DNA of 54,195 bases from Paramagnetospirillum caucaseum (GCF_000342045.1 NZ_AONQ01000029.1:1-54195); one strand, 5' to 3'; counted from the stretch's first letter, positions 35,345-44,084 are shown. The notes: generated by a model from the sequence alone, not told the origin. Numbers and translations: made by a program.

Positions 35345-36474
35345 GACGTCAGCTCCTTACCGATGATGAGCTTGAGGATTTCGCTGGTGCCTCCCCCGAT
35401 CAGGGTGAAGCGGATGTCGCGCAAGTAACGCTGTACCGGGTATTCCATGGCGAAACCGTAGGAGGCCAGCACGCGGGCCGCCTGGTCGCAGGTCCGCGCC
35501 GCCGCCTCGGTGGCGAACAGCTTGGCCATGGCCGCCTGCTGGGCGTGGGGCCGCCCGGCATCCTTCAGCCATGCCGCATAGCGGACCAGCTGTTCGGCGG
35601 CTTCCAGGTCGGTGGCCATCTCGGCCAGCTTGAACGACACCGCCTGGAAGGCGGCGATGGGCTTGCCGAACTGCTTGCGCTCTCCGGCATAGCGGACCGC
35701 CTCGGCCAGGGCGGCGCGGGCGACGCCGTTGGCCATGGCCCCGGTGATGATGCGGATTTCCGAGAGGATCTTGCGCAGATGCCCTTCGCCGTCGCCCACC
35801 TCCTTGCTCAGCATGTGGCTGTCGGGGACGAAGCACTCGTCGAACGCCACCTCGGAGGTGGGCAGCGCCCACACCCCCATCTTCTCGATGGAGCGGCCCA
35901 CCGTCAGTCCCGCCGAGCCCTTTTCCACCAGGAAGATGGTCAGCTTGCGCTCGGCGCCGGCGCGGGCGAACACCGTGAAGAAATCGGCCATGGGCGCCGA
36001 GGTGATCCAGGTTTTCTGGCCGCTGATCCTCCAGCCGCCGTCCACCTTGACGGCGGTGGTGGCGATGCCGCCCAGGTCCGAGCCGGCATTGGGCTCGGTC
36101 ATGCAGATGGCGCCGATCTTCTCGCCCAGCAAAGCGGGGATCAGCAGGCGCTTGTGGATGTCGTCGTTGCCCAGCAGCCACAGGAAATTGGTGCCCATCA
36201 GCGCCTGCATGGCCGCCGCGCCGGCCAGGGACAGGGAGCCGCGGGCGATCTCGGCCAGGGCCAGGCAGAAGGTGGAAAGGTCGACGCCGGCGCCGCCCAC
36301 TTCCTCGGGGTAGCGCATGGCGAAGAAGCCCAGCTCGCCCAGCTTGGCGAACAGCTCGCGGGGGAACTGGTGGGCCTCGTCCAGCGCGGCCGCCGCCGGA
36401 GCCACTTCGCGGTCGACGAAGCGGGCGAAGGTCTCCTGGATGGCGCGCTGGTCCTCGGAGAGGTCGAAATCCAT
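35341..36474 (-). CDS. Acyl-CoA dehydrogenase-family flavoprotein
   Basis: This 377-residue protein of the acyl-CoA dehydrogenase fold starts MDFDLSEDQRAIQETFARF. FAD/substrate segments are CMTEPNAGSDLGG, KTWITSAPMADFF and ERKQFGKPIAAFQ. The end, IGGGTSEILKLIIG, has Gly where many members have the catalytic Glu (YEGT). At the alternative Glu position used by isovaleryl-type enzymes (before the Arg in SERLV) it has Ile (SEIRII), with a Glu one residue earlier. The catalytic base is therefore uncertain. It lies 5 bp after HyuB and overlaps the B12 small subunit by 4 bp. Confidence 0.9.
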   Translation of the reverse strand: MDFDLSEDQRAIQETFARFVDREVAPAAAALDEAHQFPRELFAKLGELGFFAMRYPEEVGGAGVDLSTFCLALAEIARGSLSLAGAAAMQALMGTNFLWLLGNDDIHKRLLIPALLGEKIGAICMTEPNAGSDLGGIATTAVKVDGGWRISGQKTWITSAPMADFFTVFARAGAERKLTIFLVEKGSAGLTVGRSIEKMGVWALPTSEVAFDECFVPDSHMLSKEVGDGEGHLRKILSEIRIITGAMANGVARAALAEAVRYAGERKQFGKPIAAFQAVSFKLAEMATDLEAAEQLVRYAAWLKDAGRPHAQQAAMAKLFATEAAARTCDQAARVLASYGFAMEYPVQRYLRDIRFTLIGGGTSEILKLIIGKELTS

Positions 36475-36479
36475 GCCAG

Positions 36480-38156
36480 TCAGCCTTCCCAGCCGTAGGC
36501 GGCACGCGCCGCCTGCGCGGAGATGACGCCGTCCCTGACCTCGCGGCCCAGCAGCGCCCGGTCGCGCTTGACCGCCGGGCCATAGCCGCCGCCGCCGCCC
36601 GCCAACTGGCGGTAGACGGTGCCCTTGGGCACGCCGGTGATCAGGTCCTTGTTGCGCGGCACCACGCGGGTGCCGTCGGGATAGGTCAGCTCGATCAGGT
36701 TGAGCGTGCTGTCGCCGCCGCCGAACAGGCCGAAGGCCGGTTCGAAATCGCCGTCGCCGAAGGTCACCAGCTGGGTATCGTCGGAACCGATGGTGAAGAT
36801 GGTCTCCACCCCCAATCCGCCGCGCCACTGGCCGGGACCGGCCGAGTCCACCAGGTATTCGTGCTTGACCAGCACATGCGGCGTGGTCTGCTCGAACATC
36901 TCGTAATCCTGGTCGAGCAAGCCGCCCGAGGCGTCGATCATGCCGATATGGTCGTAGCCGTCGGTGCCGTTCATGGCCCCCGAGCCGCCCTTCAGGCCCA
37001 TGAAGCCGATATCCACGTACTTCTCGCCCTTTTCCGGATCGATGCCGGTGGTCAGCGAACACAGCAGGTTGTTCCAGCCGGCGGTGACCCGGTCGGGGAT
37101 CACCGGGGCCAGGGCGCGGATAATGGCGTCGGCGTTGGGCGGGCACAGGTGGTTGCCGAAAGTGGTGGCCTTGGGATAGCTGGCGTTGAGGATGGTGCCC
37201 TCGGGGATGATGATCTCGATGGGCTGGATCATGCCCTCGTTGTGGGGAATGTCCGGGTTGACCATCTGCAGCAGGGTCAGCACCGTGGCCGAGGCCGACG
37301 AGGTGAAGGTGCCGTTGACGAAGCCGTCGGTCTGCGGATCAGTGCGGGTGTAGTCGAAGCGCACCTTGCGGTCCTCGACGGTGATGTCGACCCGGATGGT
37401 GAACTCGCTGCCCACGTGATGGCCGTCGTAATAGACCTTGCCCTCGCCGGAATAGCGGCCGTTGGGGATCTTGGCGATCTCGGCTTCCATCATGCGCCGC
37501 GTGGCGTCGAACAGGGCGACCTTGTGGGTCTTGAAGCTGCCCAGGCCGTACTTGCCCAGCAGTTCGAGGAAGCGGCGCTCGCCCACCGTGCAGGCCCCCA
37601 TCTGGGCGCGCATGTCGTGCTGGACGATGTCGAGGCGGATGTTGGCGAAGATCAGGTCCCAGACGTCCTTGCGGAACACTCCCCTGTCATAGATCTTGAC
37701 CGGCGGGATGCGCAGCGCCTCCTGCCACACTTCCTTGGCGTTGGGGTTGTAGCCGCCCGGCACGTTCCCGCCGATATCGGCCTGGTGGCCCTTGACGGCG
37801 GTCCAGCCCACCAGGGTGTCGCCCTGGAAGATGGGCTTGTAGACGGCGACGTCGTTGTTCTGGTTGCCCATGGAGAAGACGTCGTTGTGGAAGATGACGT
37901 CGCCGGGGTGAATGTCGCCCTCGAAGTACTTCAGGATGTACTTGCAGACGGGCGCCAGCGAGAACGCCAGGATCGGCAGGTTCTCGGTCTGCTCCAGCAT
38001 GTTGCCCTCGGCGTCGTAGAGGCCGGTGACGAAGTCCTTGGCCTCGCACAGGATGGGCGAGCGGGTGGTCTTCTGGACCGAGATGCTCATCTCGTCGGTG
38101 ATCGACTTGAAGGTGCGGGCGTAAACCGACAGCAGGATGGGATCGACGGCGGTCAT
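36480..38156 (-). CDS. HyuB-type (hydantoinase B/oxoprolinase/ketone carboxylase) subunit
   Basis: This 558-residue protein of the hydantoinase B superfamily pairs with HyuA to use ATP for opening a lactam/imide ring or for carboxylating a ketone. Family segments are the N-terminal SITDEMSISVQKTTRSPI, the metal-site region KGHQADIGGNVPGG, and the C-terminal FGGGDSTLN and AGGGGGYGP. The usual NDPY-GG-TH metal motif reads HNDVFSMGNQNNDV here, a variant that may mark a separate substrate class. It is much shorter than the homologous acetone carboxylase subunit. It lies 5 bp after HyuA. Confidence 0.9.
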   Translation of the reverse strand: MTAVDPILLSVYARTFKSITDEMSISVQKTTRSPILCEAKDFVTGLYDAEGNMLEQTENLPILAFSLAPVCKYILKYFEGDIHPGDVIFHNDVFSMGNQNNDVAVYKPIFQGDTLVGWTAVKGHQADIGGNVPGGYNPNAKEVWQEALRIPPVKIYDRGVFRKDVWDLIFANIRLDIVQHDMRAQMGACTVGERRFLELLGKYGLGSFKTHKVALFDATRRMMEAEIAKIPNGRYSGEGKVYYDGHHVGSEFTIRVDITVEDRKVRFDYTRTDPQTDGFVNGTFTSSASATVLTLLQMVNPDIPHNEGMIQPIEIIIPEGTILNASYPKATTFGNHLCPPNADAIIRALAPVIPDRVTAGWNNLLCSLTTGIDPEKGEKYVDIGFMGLKGGSGAMNGTDGYDHIGMIDASGGLLDQDYEMFEQTTPHVLVKHEYLVDSAGPGQWRGGLGVETIFTIGSDDTQLVTFGDGDFEPAFGLFGGGDSTLNLIELTYPDGTRVVPRNKDLITGVPKGTVYRQLAGGGGGYGPAVKRDRALLGREVRDGVISAQAARAAYGWEG

Positions 38157-38161
38157 GATGT

Positions 38162-40273
38162 TCAGGCCCCCTTCAGGATGTTGGCCACCAGGTCCTCGCG
38201 CCCCTTGCGGTACAGCGCGAACGAGCCGGTGCGGTCGCAGACCCCGTCGAACGAGGCCGAGACGAAGATGGCGGTGGTGATTTCCTCGATCATGGCCGGA
38301 CCGGCGACCCGGTTGCCGTGCTTGAGCTTGTGGCCGTCATAGACGGGCACGTTGCGGAAGGCCTTGTCCTCGGGGACGTAGACCATGCGCTCGCCCTTGA
38401 TGGCCGCCGAGCCGTCGGGGCCGGCATAGGGTTCGGCTCGGCCGGCGGGCTTGTCGGTGATGCCGACCGCCTGCACCCGGACATTGATGATCTCGGCCGG
38501 GACCTTCTGCTCCTCCAGCGAGTAGCCGTAGAGCCGGTTGTGCTCGGCGTGGAACAGACGGGTGATTGCGGCGGTGTCGCCCGCCTCGATCAGCGCCATG
38601 GGCACCTCGAACGACACCTCGTGGTATTGCTTGAGGTAGCGGCAATCCAGCTTGACGGCGATGCGGCGCCGCTCGGCGTTGATGCGCTCGGAGTCCAGCA
38701 ACTGGTCGCCCTCCCGGGCCATCTCGGCGATCACCGCCTTCAGCCGGGGCCAGTCCAGGCCGTCGAGGCGCGAGACGAAGGTGCGCACGAAATCGTGCCG
38801 GATGTCGCCCATCAGCATGCCGTAGGCGCACAGCACCGAGGATTCGCGGGGAATGATCTGGAAGGGCATCTCCAGTTCCTCGGAGATCAGGCAGGAATGG
38901 ATGGGGCCGGCGCCGCCGGCTACGATCATCGGGAATTCGCGCGGATCGAAGCCGCGCTTGATGGTCACCTCGCGCACGCCCTGGGCCATGTTGTTGCAGA
39001 TGATGCGGTACATGCCCGCCGCCGCCTCGACCACCGACAGGCCCAGCGGCTTGGCGACATGCTCGGCGATGGCGCGCTCGGCGGCGGCCAGGTCGAGATT
39101 CATGCGGCCGCCGGCGAAGAAGCCGGGGTTGAGGTAGCCCAGCACCAGATTGGCATCGGTGGAGGTCGGCCTTGTCCCGCCCTTGCCGTAGCAGGCCGGG
39201 CCGGGATCGGCGCCCGCCGATTGCGGTCCCATGCGCAGCATGCCGCCCTCGTCGATCCAGCCGATGGAGCCGCCGCCGGCGCCGATGGTGTGGATGCCCA
39301 GCATGGGCAGCGCGATGCGGTGGCGCGCGATCTCGCCGTCATTGACCATGACGGGGGCGTCGACGGCCATGGAGGCCTCGAAGCTGGTGCCGCCCATGTC
39401 GGTGGTGATGCAGCGGTTCTGGCCGTGGACGTTGGCGTAGGCCAGGCCGGCACCGGGGCCGCCCGCCGGTCCCGACAGCAGGGTCAGCGCCGATTTCTCG
39501 CGCGCCACCTCGGGCGCCATGACGCCGCCGTTGGACTGGGTGATCAGCAGCAGGCCGTCGAAGCCGATTCCCTTCAGCCGTCCGGTCAGCTGGTCGAGAT
39601 AGTGGCTGAGCTTGGGCCCCACATAGGAGTTGAGCGCCGTGGTGCTGATGCGGTCGTAGAAGCGGATGGACGGCAGCAGGTCGGTCGACACGGTGAGATA
39701 GGCCTGGGGCAGGTGCTTGCGCACCAGTTCGGCCGCCTGGCGCTCGTGGGCCGGATTGGCGAAGGCGTTCATGAAGCAGATGGCCACCGCCTCGACGCCT
39801 TCCTTCTTGAACAGCGCGATGGCCGCCTCGATGTCGGCCGGGGACAGGGGGGTCAGCTCGCGCCCGGCCCGGTCCATGCGCCCGCCGATTCCGACGCGCA
39901 GATAGCGTTCCACCAGCGGCGGCACGTTGGTGTAGCGGTTGTTGTACTGCTCCTCGCGGATGCCTCGGCGCATCTCCAGGGCGTCGCGCACGCCGGCGGT
40001 GGTGATCAGCCCGCACTTGGCCCCGGTATGGGTCAGGGTGGCGTTGGTGGTCACCGTGGTGCCGTGGACGATGGTGTCGATGGTCCGCACGTAGTCGGCC
40101 AGCGCCATGGCGGGCTTGCGGCTGGCGGCGATTTCCTCCAGGCCGGTCAGCACGGCGATGGACGGGTCGTGGGGGGTGGACAGGACCTTGTGGATCCTGG
40201 GCTCGCCCCCGGCTTCGGCGACGAAGAAGTCGGTGAAGGTGCCGCCGACGTCGATACCGATCTTTGTGCTCAT
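38162..40273 (-). CDS. HyuA-type (hydantoinase A/oxoprolinase/ketone carboxylase) ATPase subunit
   Basis: This 703-residue ASKHA-fold ATPase subunit shows GIDVGGTFTDFFVAE at the N-terminus, VHGTTVTTNATLTHTGAK, the GPAGGPGAG loop, and DMGGTSFEASM. It would phosphorylate the carbonyl or amide oxygen of the substrate, as in 5-oxoprolinase, N-methylhydantoinase, caprolactamase and acetophenone/acetone carboxylases. The length fits both lactam-opening and carboxylating members, so the reaction cannot be decided. No small third subunit such as AcxC is present. It sits between the acyl-CoA ligase (18 bp) and HyuB (5 bp). Confidence 0.92.
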   Translation of the reverse strand: MSTKIGIDVGGTFTDFFVAEAGGEPRIHKVLSTPHDPSIAVLTGLEEIAASRKPAMALADYVRTIDTIVHGTTVTTNATLTHTGAKCGLITTAGVRDALEMRRGIREEQYNNRYTNVPPLVERYLRVGIGGRMDRAGRELTPLSPADIEAAIALFKKEGVEAVAICFMNAFANPAHERQAAELVRKHLPQAYLTVSTDLLPSIRFYDRISTTALNSYVGPKLSHYLDQLTGRLKGIGFDGLLLITQSNGGVMAPEVAREKSALTLLSGPAGGPGAGLAYANVHGQNRCITTDMGGTSFEASMAVDAPVMVNDGEIARHRIALPMLGIHTIGAGGGSIGWIDEGGMLRMGPQSAGADPGPACYGKGGTRPTSTDANLVLGYLNPGFFAGGRMNLDLAAAERAIAEHVAKPLGLSVVEAAAGMYRIICNNMAQGVREVTIKRGFDPREFPMIVAGGAGPIHSCLISEELEMPFQIIPRESSVLCAYGMLMGDIRHDFVRTFVSRLDGLDWPRLKAVIAEMAREGDQLLDSERINAERRRIAVKLDCRYLKQYHEVSFEVPMALIEAGDTAAITRLFHAEHNRLYGYSLEEQKVPAEIINVRVQAVGITDKPAGRAEPYAGPDGSAAIKGERMVYVPEDKAFRNVPVYDGHKLKHGNRVAGPAMIEEITTAIFVSASFDGVCDRTGSFALYRKGREDLVANILKGA

Positions 40274-40291
40274 GGGAACGGGTCTCCGGGC

Positions 40292-41818
40292 TTAAGGGGA
40301 GGAGGCCGGCGGCGTCTGGCGCGCCAGCTTGCGGATGTCGGCCTTGACCAGCTTGCCGATACTGGTGCGGGGCAGGTGGTCGGTGAAGATCACGGCGCGC
40401 GGGTGCTTGTAGCGGGCCACCTTGTCCTGGAAGAGGGCCAGGACCCCCTCCTCGGTCAGGCGTGCGCCCGGACGGGGCACCACCACCGCCACCGGAATCT
40501 CGCCCCAGCGCTCGTCGGGGCGGCCGACCACGGCGGCCTCCTCGATGTCGGGGCATTCGGTCAGGATGGCTTCCAGGGCGGCGGGGAAGATGTTCTCGCC
40601 GCCCGAGATGATCATCTCCTTCTTGCGGTCGTCGATGATCAGGAAGCCGTCGCCGTCCAGGTGGCCGATGTCGCCGGTGGCGAACCAGCCGTCCTTCAGG
40701 GCCGCCCTGGTGGCCGCCTCGTCGCGCCAGTAGCCGATCATGATGTTGCGGCCCTTGATCAGCACCTCGCCCGACTGGCCGGGGGCCACGTCGTTGCCGT
40801 CGCCGTCCACGAGGCGCATCTCGCAATGGACGGCGCAATGGCCGGCGACGCCGACCTTGCCGCTGTCGGCGACGCGCTGGAACACCGCCACCGGGCCGGT
40901 CTCGGTCGAGCCGAAGATCTGGATCACCGGAATGCCGCGCGCCTGGATGGTGCGCACCAGCCCGGCGGGAATGATGGTCGAGCCGGTGGTGATGCAGCGC
41001 AGGGCCGACAAATCGGCGGCGTTCCAGCCCGGTTCGGCCAGCAGCAGGTCCAGCTGGGTGGGAACCAGCACCGCCAGGGTGATGCGTTCGTCCACCAGGG
41101 TCCTGAGGGTGGTGGCGGCGTCGAAGCGGCGGTGCAGGGTGACGGTGGCGCCGGCATGCAGCGCCGGCATGGTCTGGATGTTCAGCCCGCCCACATGGAA
41201 GATGGGCAGGGTGGTCAGCACCCGGTCCTGGCTGGTCAGGTCGTGCATCTGGGTGCTGTTGACGGCGTTCCACAGCATACCGTCCTGGGTGTGGACGGCG
41301 CCCTTGGGCTGGCCGGTGGTGCCCGAGGTGTAGCACAGCAGCACCGGGTCGTCGTAGCGGCCTTCGCCGCCGCCCAGCAGGGGCGCGGCCTCGACCATGG
41401 CATCCCAGTCCAGCCAGCCGGCGCGCGGCCCGCCGGTGCAGGCCAGCCGGGGGCCGGTGACCACCACCTTCTTGGCGGCGATGGCGTCGGCGAATTCGGG
41501 CTCGACCACCAGCAGCGAGGGCTGGGAATCGGCCATCAGCGCCAGATGCTCCACCGGGGTGAGGCGCCAGTTGAGCGGGGTGAAGATGGCGCCGACGCGG
41601 GCGCAGGCGAACAGCAGGGCGATGCTTTCGGCGTTGTTGAGGCCCAGCCACGCCACCCGCTCGCCGCGCCGGATGCCCAGGGTGCCGGACAGGGCACCGC
41701 TGATGCGGGCGATGTGGCGGGCGAGGCCGCCATAGCTCAGCTCGGCGCCCTCGTAGCGCAGCGCCGGCTTGTCGGCGGAAAATCCGGCCCAGCGTTCGAT
41801 CCAATCGGACAGGTTCAT
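40292..41818 (-). CDS. AMP-forming acyl-CoA ligase
   Basis: This 508-residue member of the ANL superfamily activates a carboxylic acid as acyl-AMP and then acyl-CoA. Motifs are YTSGTTGQPKGA (phosphate loop), IFGSTETGP, TGDIGHLDGDGF, RKKEMIISGGENI and the C-terminal catalytic Lys in LPRTSIGKLVKADI. The overall pattern is that of medium-chain/long-chain FadD-like or feruloyl-type ligases; the substrate cannot be read. It is 21 bp after the thiolase gene in the operon. Confidence 0.93.
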   Translation of the reverse strand: MNLSDWIERWAGFSADKPALRYEGAELSYGGLARHIARISGALSGTLGIRRGERVAWLGLNNAESIALLFACARVGAIFTPLNWRLTPVEHLALMADSQPSLLVVEPEFADAIAAKKVVVTGPRLACTGGPRAGWLDWDAMVEAAPLLGGGEGRYDDPVLLCYTSGTTGQPKGAVHTQDGMLWNAVNSTQMHDLTSQDRVLTTLPIFHVGGLNIQTMPALHAGATVTLHRRFDAATTLRTLVDERITLAVLVPTQLDLLLAEPGWNAADLSALRCITTGSTIIPAGLVRTIQARGIPVIQIFGSTETGPVAVFQRVADSGKVGVAGHCAVHCEMRLVDGDGNDVAPGQSGEVLIKGRNIMIGYWRDEAATRAALKDGWFATGDIGHLDGDGFLIIDDRKKEMIISGGENIFPAALEAILTECPDIEEAAVVGRPDERWGEIPVAVVVPRPGARLTEEGVLALFQDKVARYKHPRAVIFTDHLPRTSIGKLVKADIRKLARQTPPASSP

Positions 41819-41839
41819 GGTCGTGTTTCCCTGTTGGGC

Positions 41840-43051
41840 TCAGGCCGGACGTTCATCGACCAGGATCACCACGGCCATGGCGGTGTCGCCGGCGGCGCAG
41901 CCGCTGAACAGGCCGTAGCCGCCGCCCCGGATCACCAGTTCCTCGATCAGCTCGATCACGCTCCTTGTGCCCATGGGCGCCTGGGGGTGCCCCCAGACCA
42001 GGGACGAGCCGAAATTGTTGAGATTGGCGATCTTGGTGCCGGTTTCCTCGGCGAAGACGATGTCGTTGACCGTGAAGGGATTGTGCAGCTTGACCGCCTT
42101 GACCTTGTCGATGCCGATGCCGGCCTGCTCCAGGGCGCGCTTGGCCGCCGGGACGGTGGCGCGGGGCATGAAGGCGGGTTCGACCCGTTCGAGGCCGAAG
42201 CCCATCAGCCGCACCCTGATCTTGGGGTCGCGGGACAGTTCGCGGGCCTTGCCCGGGGTGGCGACGATCAGACAGGCGTTGCCGTCGGCCGGATGGGTCT
42301 GGCCGCCGAAGGTCACGGTGCCGCCCTCCATCACCGGCTTCAGCGCCGCCAGCCCCTCGGGCGTCGAGCGGGTGACGCCCTCGTCGGCGGCCATGACCGC
42401 GGCGGTCTTGCGGAAATTGGGGGTGGGAACCTCGAAGGGCAGGGTCATGAAGCGCTTGAGGAAGGCGCAGTCGTCGGCCAGGGCGGCGGCGTACTGCTCC
42501 TCGCGCCGCAGCACCACCTCGTGCTGGCGCCTGGTGTCGACCTTGTAGCGGGCGGCGACGTTCTCGGCGGTGGCCAGCATGGACTTGGCGGTGAACGGGT
42601 CGTAGGAGAAGTTCTGCATCACCCAGTCCTCTGCGGTGCCGGTGCCGCCGGCCCCGCCGGGATCGGGGTAATACAGGTGCGGCCCGTTGGAGGTGCGGTC
42701 GCAGGTGGCCGACAGCGCCAGGGTGGCCAGCCCCGCCTGGATCTCCGTCGCCGCCGTCAGCAGGCAGCGCACGCCGGTGGCGCAGGCCTGCGACACCGCC
42801 GGCCCGCCCGCCTGGGGCGCGCCGATCATGCCCATCAGCCAGGGGGCGCCGTAGAAGCAGTGCTTCTGCGGCACCGAGGTGCCCAGCACCCCGAAATCGA
42901 ACATTCCGGCGGGAATGTCGCGCCGCGCCAGTTCGGCCTTGGCCACATGGGCGGCGAATTCGATGGAATGGAGCCGCGCCAGGCTGCCCATCCACTTGGC
43001 GAAGGGGGTGGACCAGTAGCAGCCGTAGGGAATCTCGGCGAGATAGGCCAT
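41840..43051 (-). CDS. Thiolase-family acyl-CoA acyltransferase (paralog 2)
   Basis: This 403-residue thiolase-fold enzyme has nucleophile Cys in SQACATGVRC, catalytic His in WGHPQAPMGTRS and the C-terminal Cys in LFSGCAAGDTAM, so all three catalytic residues are kept. It is a close paralog of the thiolase at 9404-10609 (for example EIPYGCYWSTPFA and HSIEFAAHVAKAELA against HSMEFAAHVAKAELA). It probably performs the final thiolysis of the operon pathway. It lies 10 bp after the MaoC-like gene. Confidence 0.92.
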   Translation of the reverse strand: MAYLAEIPYGCYWSTPFAKWMGSLARLHSIEFAAHVAKAELARRDIPAGMFDFGVLGTSVPQKHCFYGAPWLMGMIGAPQAGGPAVSQACATGVRCLLTAATEIQAGLATLALSATCDRTSNGPHLYYPDPGGAGGTGTAEDWVMQNFSYDPFTAKSMLATAENVAARYKVDTRRQHEVVLRREEQYAAALADDCAFLKRFMTLPFEVPTPNFRKTAAVMAADEGVTRSTPEGLAALKPVMEGGTVTFGGQTHPADGNACLIVATPGKARELSRDPKIRVRLMGFGLERVEPAFMPRATVPAAKRALEQAGIGIDKVKAVKLHNPFTVNDIVFAEETGTKIANLNNFGSSLVWGHPQAPMGTRSVIELIEELVIRGGGYGLFSGCAAGDTAMAVVILVDERPA

Positions 43052-43061
43052 GGGGGCGCTC

Positions 43062-43481
43062 CTAGGCGGGCAGGGCGATGCGGGCCGACCCGGCCAGGGT
43101 CTGCTTGCCGTCCTGGTTGACGGCGGCGAGGTCGAGATCGACCACGTTCTCGCCGTTCTCCTGGGTCTTGGCGGTGACCACCCCCTTGCAGGTGATGGTG
43201 TCGCCGGGGAAGGCCATGGCGGTGAAGCGGGCCGAGAACGAGCGGATGGCCGATTGCGGCACCCAGCCGGTCAGCACCTGGCCCAGGAAGGCCATGGACA
43301 GCATGCCGTGGGCGATCACCCCGGGCAGCCCGCCCGAGCGGGCCTGCTCGTCATCCAGGTGGATGGGGTTGTGATCGCCCGAGGCACCGGCGAACAGGGC
43401 CAGCTGGGTACGGTCGATGGGCGGCTTGGCGAGGTCGGGAATGCTGTCCCCCACCTGGACGTCGGCAAAACGGATGGTCAT
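43062..43481 (-). CDS. MaoC-like hydratase subunit with catalytic motif
   Basis: This 139-residue single hot-dog protein has the hydratase-2 signature FAGASGDHNPIHLDD, with catalytic Asp and His, and the following SGGLPGVIAHGML. It would hydrate or dehydrate an enoyl-CoA, probably as a heterodimer with the FAS1-like dehydratase-domain protein encoded just upstream (10 bp). The ATG start is unambiguous. Confidence 0.92.
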   Translation of the reverse strand: MTIRFADVQVGDSIPDLAKPPIDRTQLALFAGASGDHNPIHLDDEQARSGGLPGVIAHGMLSMAFLGQVLTGWVPQSAIRSFSARFTAMAFPGDTITCKGVVTAKTQENGENVVDLDLAAVNQDGKQTLAGSARIALPA

Positions 43482-43490
43482 GTGCCCCTC

Positions 43491-43934
43491 CTACCCCTGG
43501 CGGACGATTATTACGGTCCGTAAATTCGCCACCGGCCGCGTGTGCTGGTTTTTCAGCAGCGTTTCCGTGACGATGAAGCGCATGGCGCCGCCCTTCTTCT
43601 CGAAGGTCTCGACCACCCTCTGCACGCCGGTGATGGTGTCGCCGGCGCAGATGGGTTCGATGTAGTCGAAGATCTGCTCGCCGTGCATGGAGCGGGTCTT
43701 GTCCACCCCCAGATCCTCGAGGATCTTGAACGGCTGCTCGGCGTCCATGGCGATGGAGAAGGCGAAGGTCGGCGGGGCGGGAAGCGAGGCGTATCCAGCC
43801 TTTTTCGCCGCGTCGTCGTCCAGGTAGACGGGGTTGGATTCACCGATGGCCTTGGCGAAAAGCCGCAGGCGGCCCTTCTCGACATCCACGGTGAACGGGG
43901 CGTAGACTTTGCCTACAAGCTCTTCGGCTTTCAC
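43491..43934 (-). CDS. FAS1-like dehydratase-domain (MaoC N-terminal) protein
   Basis: This 147-residue hot-dog protein resembles the N-terminal half of MaoC-type hydratases: IGESNPVYLDDDAAKKAG lacks the catalytic Asp-His pair seen in its neighbour, so it is likely the structural partner in a heterodimeric enoyl-CoA hydratase. It begins with GTG, with GGAGGA six bases upstream. It is the first gene of the fifteen-gene operon and is divergent from the TetR gene. Its 3' end contains a perfect TTACGG-T-CCGTAA palindrome like the operator repeats in front of the operon. Confidence 0.88.
   Translation of the reverse strand: MKAEELVGKVYAPFTVDVEKGRLRLFAKAIGESNPVYLDDDAAKKAGYASLPAPPTFAFSIAMDAEQPFKILEDLGVDKTRSMHGEQIFDYIEPICAGDTITGVQRVVETFEKKGGAMRFIVTETLLKNQHTRPVANLRTVIIVRQG
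43511..43523. promoter_or_regulatory. Internal TetR-type operator-like palindrome
   Basis: TTACGGTCCGTAA is a perfect 6-bp inverted repeat around one base, inside the 3' coding end of the first operon gene and 30 bp upstream of the MaoC start. It shares the ACGG/CCGT half-sites of the two repeats at 44046-44084. Confidence 0.5.
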
Positions 43935-44045
43935 GGCGGTTCCTCCCTCTGATTCATGGCGGCCGCCCCGGATGTTTCCTCCGATTTCATCACCGCCGGA
44001 CTGGGCCCGATCGATGTGCTGCCATTGTTTGAACGCTAAAAGAAT

Positions 44046-44061
44046 TTTACGGTCCCGTAAA
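44046..44061. promoter_or_regulatory. TetR operator candidate 1
   Basis: TTTACGGTCCCGTAAA has perfect 7-bp arms (TTTACGG / CCGTAAA) around TC. It lies 111 bp upstream of the first operon gene and 94 bp upstream of the TetR start. Together with the next repeat, 23 bp further on (two helical turns), it probably binds the TetR protein cooperatively. Confidence 0.75.
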
Positions 44062-44068
44062 TAGGATT

Positions 44069-44084
44069 TTTACGGCCCTGTAAA
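44069..44084. promoter_or_regulatory. TetR operator candidate 2
   Basis: TTTACGGCCCTGTAAA repeats the first site with one mismatch in the right arm (CTGTAAA). Spacing from site 1 is 23 bp centre to centre, so both lie on nearly the same DNA face. It is 71 bp before the TetR start codon. Confidence 0.75.

Noticed and set aside
36480..40273. Calling HyuAB an acetone carboxylase
   Set aside because: The HyuB subunit is about 200 residues too short for the acetone carboxylase subunit as I recall it, and no small third subunit is encoded nearby.
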